Assembly: GCA_042095055.1 (NCBI GenBank)
Contig: JBELBZ010000061.1
Coordinates: 1 to 7,056, forward strand
Direction of reading: 5' to 3'
Origin: UBA8752 sp042095055
Lineage (GTDB): Bacteria > Bacteroidota > Bacteroidia > Flavobacteriales_D > Sanyastnellaceae
Length of the DNA stretch: 7,056 nt
Positions 4,201 to 7,056 of the stretch are shown here, piece after piece. The notes below the pieces were generated by a model, which saw only the letters and a program-made list of their open reading frames with translations, ran no database searches and had not been told where the DNA came from. Each line of letters opens with the position of its first letter. The stretch's first letter is position 1. The translations under genes were made by a program, and so were the position numbers.

Positions 4201-7056
4201 CAGCCACTTGCAAGGCCTCGTGGCCGATGACCTCGATGGCGGCGGTGACTTCGCCATTGCTTCGCAAACCCGCGGCATCGACGTGTGGGTGGCCGGCGGT
4301 GGCAGCCAGATGCTCACCAACGACCCCGACTACGACGACATCTACGCCCCATACCCGAGCGCGGAGGAGACGACCTACCCGTTGGTGGCCCAGAACGTTG
4401 ACGGTGAGCCGGTTTACATGGTGACCACGGTCGGCAACTACGACTATTTGGGTGCCTTGCAAGTGACTTTCGATGGCAACGGTGTGGTGGTCGATACTTA
4501 CAGCGACGAGTATTCAGACACCTACCGCGCTTCCGACTACGCGGGCAGCGACCAGTACCTGTATGACAATGTGGTGGCGCCGATTGAAGCGATTTACGCC
4601 GACGCCGACACCATCGGGTTCAGCGAGATTGCCTGGGACCTCCGCAAGACCACCATCCGCGCACGGGAGTCCGGATTCGGAAATGTGGTGGCCGATGCCT
4701 TCCTCGCAGCAGGCCGCCGTTTCGCCGAAACCGACACCAACGTGGATTCACCCCAGATGGCCATTACCAACGGTGGCGGCCTCCGCACGGACGTCCTGTA
4801 TGACGCCGGGGACATCACCGACCTGCAGGTCCAGAACATCCTGCCATTCGACAATACCATCGCCGTGGTGGAGGACGTTCCGACCGATCGCTTGAAGCTC
4901 ATCCTCGAGAACGCCTACTCCAAGACCACTTTCCAGAACGGATTGGTTTATTCGGATGACGGTCGCTTCGGCCACATCGCAGGCTTGACGGTGGTGTACG
5001 ACATCTTCGGTACGTCCTACGAGCACAACGCCCAAGGTCAGACCTTGGTGGAAGGGGACCGCGTGGTCAGCGCCGTCCTCGACGACGGAACGGTGCTCAT
5101 CGAGAACGGCACGCCAGTGGCCGGCCTGACCGTGGACATCGCCACCAACAACTTCCTCGCCGAAGGCGGTCCGGCCTTCTCGGGTGGAGACTACTACCCA
5201 TTTGACCAGAACGTCCCCGCCAACTTGACCACAGAGCTGTACGCCGAGAGCGTCATCGAGTTCATCGTGGACACATTGGGCGGCTTGGTGGCTGCCGCGG
5301 ATTACCCGGAAGATCCGGGGTATGATGCCGGTCGAATTCAAGTGCTCCTTCCTTCCTGTGACAATCCCGACGGCTGCATCTACGGCTGTGACGACGCGAC
5401 GGCGTGCAACTACGATGAGGCCGTCACCTCCAATGACGGTTCCTGCGTCTACCCTGAAGAGGGCTTGGACTGCGACGGCAATTGCGCCTCTGATACCGAT
5501 GGCGACGGCATCTGCGACCAGGACGAACTGGGAGGCTGCAACGACCAGAGCGCGTGCAACTTCGACCCCAATGCCACCGACAACAATGGCTCGTGTGAGT
5601 ACCCTGAGCCAGGATCGGATTGCGGCACAGGAACCTGTGACCTGTTCATCTCCGAGTACGGCGTACAAGCAGGAACGAACAACCGCTACGTCGAGATCTA
5701 CAACCCGACCAGCTACACCGTCAACCTGGACAACTACGCTTGGCCGAACGTCTCCAACAGCAACCCGTTTCCTGGAAGCTACGAGTACTGGAACACCTTC
5801 AACGAAGGCGCCATGCTCGCACCAGGTGAAGTCTATGTGATCGCTCACCCCGAGGCTGACGCGGCCATCTTGGCTGAGGCCGACCAAACCTTCCAGTACA
5901 TCGCAGACGGAAACGTAGGCTTCGCGATTGTGAAGGGTCAGCCGGACAGCTTTGAGATCGTCGACTTCTTCGCCAACTGGGAGGGAGACAATGACGCGCT
6001 CGGCTTCTGGAACGTGTGCGGCGACGCGCAGACCGACAACGTGGTCTTGGTCCGCCTGCCGGAGTTCCAGGGCAATCCGCTCCCGAGCGGCATGGACAAC
6101 AGCTCCGAGGACGGTGTTACCGAGTTCGTCGGTGGCAGCTTTGGAACCTGCAACACCGACTGCGAGTGGGAGGTGCGCAGCGCCGACGACTACAGTGGCC
6201 TCGGTGCCCACGACCACAGCAGCGGATGCGCTCAGGTCGAGCCCGCCTCTTGCGACCTGTTCATCTCCGAGTACGGTGTGGTGGCTGGAACCGACAACCG
6301 CTACGTGGAGATCTACAACCCGACGGGTGCCCCAGTGCTCCTCGACGACTACGCTTGGCCCAATGTCTCCAACAGCAACCCCTTCCCGGGTGCCTACGAG
6401 TACTGGAACGGCTTCAACGCCGGCCATGTCCTGCAGCCTGGCGATGTCTACGTGCTGGCCCACCCTGACGCCGACGCTGCCATCTTGGCCGAGGCTGACC
6501 AGACCTTCCCGTACATGCCCGATGGCAACGCCGGATTTGCCTTGGTCAAAGGAACCGAAGCCGACTTCGAGATCATCGACTTCTTCGCCAACTATGAAGG
6601 CGACAACGACGAAGTGGGGTACTGGAGTGTCTGTGACGGGTCCACGACCGACAACGTGGTGCTCGTGCGCCGCCCGCAATACCAGGGCAATCCGAACCCA
6701 TCTGGTGAGGACCTGAGCAGCGAAGACGGCGTCACCGAATTCTTCGGAGGCAGCTTGGGCAGCAGTGCCAACGATTGCGAGTGGTTGGTGCGGAGCACGA
6801 CCGACTTCAGCGACCTCGGCATGCACACCTACAGCGGTGCTTGCGCCCAGCCTGAGATTCCCGCTTGCGACCTGTTCATCTCCGAGTACGGTGTGGGATC
6901 GGCGTCGAACCGCTGGATTGAGATCTACAACCCGACCGGGTACGATGTGTCCCTCGACGGCTACGCTTGGCCCAATGTGTCCAACAGCAACCCGTTCCCA
7001 GGCAGCTATGAGTACTGGAACGGCTTCAACGATGGCCACGTGCTGGCCGCGGGCGA
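1223..7056 (+). CDS. Giant secreted PhoD phosphatase / UshA-like 5'-nucleotidase fusion with lamin-tail domain array (3' end outside window)
   Basis: One frame runs without a stop for 1,944 whole codons (1223-7054). The ATG at 1223 is chosen because it begins a signal peptide (MRLF, hydrophobic SLLVILLSSISV, then MAQ; likely cleavage near residue 23) and no earlier start codon lies in frame. PhoD N-domain: about 30-125 (FYHGVASGD, VIIWTRV). PhoD core: about 135-560, with Cys145 (LASCAN), Asp173 and Tyr176 (GDYIYEY), WDDHE 228-232 and GDIHSSW 447-453, the ligands expected for the Fe/Ca centre of PhoD. Lamin-tail domain 1: 611-798. UshA-like metallophosphatase: 807 to about 1050 (Asp816, Asp852, Asn887-His888, His995, Gln1029). 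Nucleotidase C-domain: about 1140-1375 (RESGFGN, NGGGLR 1183-1188, LPFDN 1207-1211). Cys-rich spacer: 1379-1471. Lamin-tail copies: from 1472, 1677 and 1882. It probably releases phosphate from organic esters outside the cell. A type IX secretion signal may follow beyond the window; that is inference. Confidence 0.92.
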   Translation, partial: MRLFSTPLSLLVILLSSISVMAQYPDAQVSDPNYPFYHGVASGDALEDRVIIWTRVSAEDAPANVEVTYTLSTEADMSTVASTGTFTTDADRDYTVKMDVTGLQADTWYYYQFEAEGGASPIGRTRTLPTALDNPSDFRFALASCANYEGGYFNAYGDIAARNDLDAVFQVGDYIYEYGGGTYGNGVRTHLPNTEVITVDEYRARHSNYKLDQDLAAAHRQYPWYMSWDDHETVNNSYATGAENHDPATEGDWIERRNAALQAYYEWNPVRDIVYTDTSVPAYRAVQVGDLAKFYILETRLNARSPEVPLPNVELLYTDPAAYLADLANLQGIYTSNTASLDPNRTMLGGNQKTWLTGEFASSTAQWNVVVNQTVMAGLPIADLTEPVDALGGASIADAFAAQTGGLDIGSAVFLSYDNWDGFAADRAWLYGTMNAVGLSNPVVLTGDIHSSWANTLVDFLNPTETVGVEFVTTQIAGNVRSFGQSNEDVEALLSWVEYFNQVSNGYTVIDLDATRAQADYVTIQSTLGNNVAWNNPTGNTGIEDRENFTTTVDGSYVSYADSYRPLVANGLELDTLPRSILAAFNVLPEAENAAPLAEDIVDNSTESGDCGLFFSEYAEGSSNNKYLEIYNPTGDEIDLTQYAFPNVGNAPNVPGEYEFWNEFDAGATIGAGETYMIVHPSAEAGLLAVADITFSFLSNGDDGFILVEGTEADFTMVDAIGNWDGDPGSGWDVAGVSNGTKDHTLRRKSDVTQGNGGDWYASAGTNADDSEWIVLENNYSINNAYEGLDSHDFTGTCGAPAPGEELTMRIFHNNDGESALLGVDHFGALLNDMRAASDQAGIPHVMVSSGDNVKPSLAFNVFLEGGPSYDAIALDHLDYSGICIGNHDFDAGTEVLADLIEAFPNNPTPFLSANLDFTNEPSLDALVQQGRIARSITLDVDGQQVGLIGLTTRDLAGVTAPGNTIIGQDLAGILQAEVDSLEGLGIDKIILVSHLQGLVADDLDGGGDFAIASQTRGIDVWVAGGGSQMLTNDPDYDDIYAPYPSAEETTYPLVAQNVDGEPVYMVTTVGNYDYLGALQVTFDGNGVVVDTYSDEYSDTYRASDYAGSDQYLYDNVVAPIEAIYADADTIGFSEIAWDLRKTTIRARESGFGNVVADAFLAAGRRFAETDTNVDSPQMAITNGGGLRTDVLYDAGDITDLQVQNILPFDNTIAVVEDVPTDRLKLILENAYSKTTFQNGLVYSDDGRFGHIAGLTVVYDIFGTSYEHNAQGQTLVEGDRVVSAVLDDGTVLIENGTPVAGLTVDIATNNFLAEGGPAFSGGDYYPFDQNVPANLTTELYAESVIEFIVDTLGGLVAAADYPEDPGYDAGRIQVLLPSCDNPDGCIYGCDDATACNYDEAVTSNDGSCVYPEEGLDCDGNCASDTDGDGICDQDELGGCNDQSACNFDPNATDNNGSCEYPEPGSDCGTGTCDLFISEYGVQAGTNNRYVEIYNPTSYTVNLDNYAWPNVSNSNPFPGSYEYWNTFNEGAMLAPGEVYVIAHPEADAAILAEADQTFQYIADGNVGFAIVKGQPDSFEIVDFFANWEGDNDALGFWNVCGDAQTDNVVLVRLPEFQGNPLPSGMDNSSEDGVTEFVGGSFGTCNTDCEWEVRSADDYSGLGAHDHSSGCAQVEPASCDLFISEYGVVAGTDNRYVEIYNPTGAPVLLDDYAWPNVSNSNPFPGAYEYWNGFNAGHVLQPGDVYVLAHPDADAAILAEADQTFPYMPDGNAGFALVKGTEADFEIIDFFANYEGDNDEVGYWSVCDGSTTDNVVLVRRPQYQGNPNPSGEDLSSEDGVTEFFGGSLGSSANDCEWLVRSTTDFSDLGMHTYSGACAQPEIPACDLFISEYGVGSASNRWIEIYNPTGYDVSLDGYAWPNVSNSNPFPGSYEYWNGFNDGHVLAAG
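3053..3616 (+). other. Lamin-tail domain 1, between the two catalytic modules
   Basis: Residues 611-798 of the phosphatase form a lamin-tail (LTD) beta-sandwich: CGLFFSEYAEGSSNNKYLEI, YNPTGDEIDL, EYEFWNEFDAG, ETYMIVHPSAEAG and NGDDGFILVEG are its hallmark strands. It is bounded by Cys611 and Cys798, which could pair. It is about 188 residues long and clearly more diverged from the three C-terminal copies than they are from each other, so it was probably acquired or duplicated earlier. LTDs in secreted bacterial phosphatases and nucleases are thought to be binding or spacer modules; the ligand is unknown here. Confidence 0.85.
3641..5347 (+). other. UshA/5'-nucleotidase-type module with altered metal site
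   Basis: Residues 807 to about 1375 carry both halves of a 5'-nucleotidase. The N-terminal metallophosphatase shows HNNDGES (813-819), SSGDN (Asp852), GNHDFD (886-891), FLSANLDF, SHLQG (His995) and AGGGSQ (to Gln1029). The C-terminal nucleotide-binding half shows RARESGFGNVVADAF (from Arg1146), NGGGLR, LPFDN (Phe1209) and GRFGHIAGL (from Gly1247). Compared with E. coli UshA, the metal ligands Asp41, Asp84, Asn116, His217 and Gln254 are matched by Asp816, Asp852, Asn887, His995 and Gln1029, whereas His43 is Glu818 and His252 is Gly1027. The domain is otherwise intact, so it is more likely a divergent active subfamily than a decayed one. Confidence 0.85.
5357..5635 (+). other. Cysteine- and aspartate-rich spacer with calcium-binding-type loop
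   Basis: Residues 1379-1471 contain two 25-residue copies of a GC-x-D-x-x-ACN-(Y/F)-D motif ending GSC-x-YPE (5384-5458 and 5534-5608), identical at 15 of 25 positions by hand count. Between them lies DTDGDGICDQDE (from Asp1424), a thrombospondin type 3-like calcium-binding loop. The three cysteines in each copy probably form disulfides. Such motifs are frequent in large exported Bacteroidota proteins. Here the spacer joins the enzyme half to the lamin-tail array, presumably as a calcium-stiffened stalk. Confidence 0.8.
5636..7056 (+). repeat. Tandem 615-base lamin-tail repeat array (two full copies plus a truncated third)
   Basis: Copies begin at Cys codons 5636, 6251 and 6866, exactly 615 bases (205 residues) apart; the third is cut off by the window after 191 bases. 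Each starts CDLFISEYGV and continues through EIYNPT, YAWPNVSNSNPFPG, YEYWN, ADAAILAEADQTF, DFFAN, EGDND, TDNVVLVR, QGNP, SSEDGVTEF and DCEW to CAQ. The two complete copies align without a gap at about 70 percent identity by hand count. DNA identity is very high in blocks such as the 19 bases after the first codon, which suggests duplication that is fairly recent or kept alike by recombination. The third copy is one residue shorter near its start. More copies may follow. Confidence 0.92.

Noticed and set aside
3410..4462. Minus-strand open frame of 350 codons
   Set aside because: Same codon-aligned antisense effect over lamin-tail domain 1 and the nucleotidase module; no domain signal.
4748..7039. 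Minus-strand open frame of 763 codons with internal repeats
   Set aside because: Antisense of the nucleotidase C-domain and lamin-tail array. Its apparent repeats only mirror the sense-strand tandem repeats.
1..7056. CRISPR array, tRNA, rRNA, insertion sequence or mobile element
   Set aside because: I saw no short regularly spaced repeats with unique spacers, no tRNA-like cloverleaf, no transposase motifs and no terminal inverted repeats. The only long repeats are the protein-coding lamin-tail copies.

Overview
The window fits a secreted-protein region of a fairly GC-rich Bacteroidota bacterium, probably an aquatic or marine Flavobacteriales relative. Three things point there: signal peptides ending in the Ala-Gln style common in that phylum, a giant multidomain exoprotein built of lamin-tail domains and cysteine-rich GC-x-D-x-x-ACN repeats, and starts without a clear Shine-Dalgarno sequence. 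The taxonomic placement is inference; no marker gene is present.

Layout: (1) Bases 1-188 are the 3' end of a plus-strand gene for a MORN-like repeat protein. (2) Bases 264-902 hold a complete minus-strand gene for an exported DUF1287 (YijF-like) protein, convergent with the first gene. (3) Bases 903-1222 are a divergent intergenic region with weak promoter-like and direct-repeat signals. (4) From 1223 to the window end, one uninterrupted plus-strand reading frame of 1,944 codons with no stop encodes a very large secreted phosphoesterase. Its order is signal peptide, PhoD N-terminal domain, PhoD alkaline phosphatase, lamin-tail domain 1, UshA-like metallophosphatase, 5'-nucleotidase C-terminal domain, cysteine-rich calcium-binding-type spacer, lamin-tail domains 2 and 3, and a truncated domain 4. 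The C terminus lies beyond the window.

The main point of interest is the third gene. It joins two unrelated phosphoesterase folds, which would act on phosphomono- or diesters and on nucleotides, in one exported polypeptide, followed by a tandem array of lamin-tail domains with an exact 615-base period. The UshA-like half has two expected metal-ligand histidines replaced (Asp-x-Glu for Asp-x-His, and GGGSQ for GGHSQ), so its chemistry may differ from textbook 5'-nucleotidases. A role in organic-phosphorus scavenging at the cell surface is a reasonable inference. The two upstream genes show no evident functional link to it. No RNA gene, CRISPR array, insertion sequence or clear mobile element was seen.
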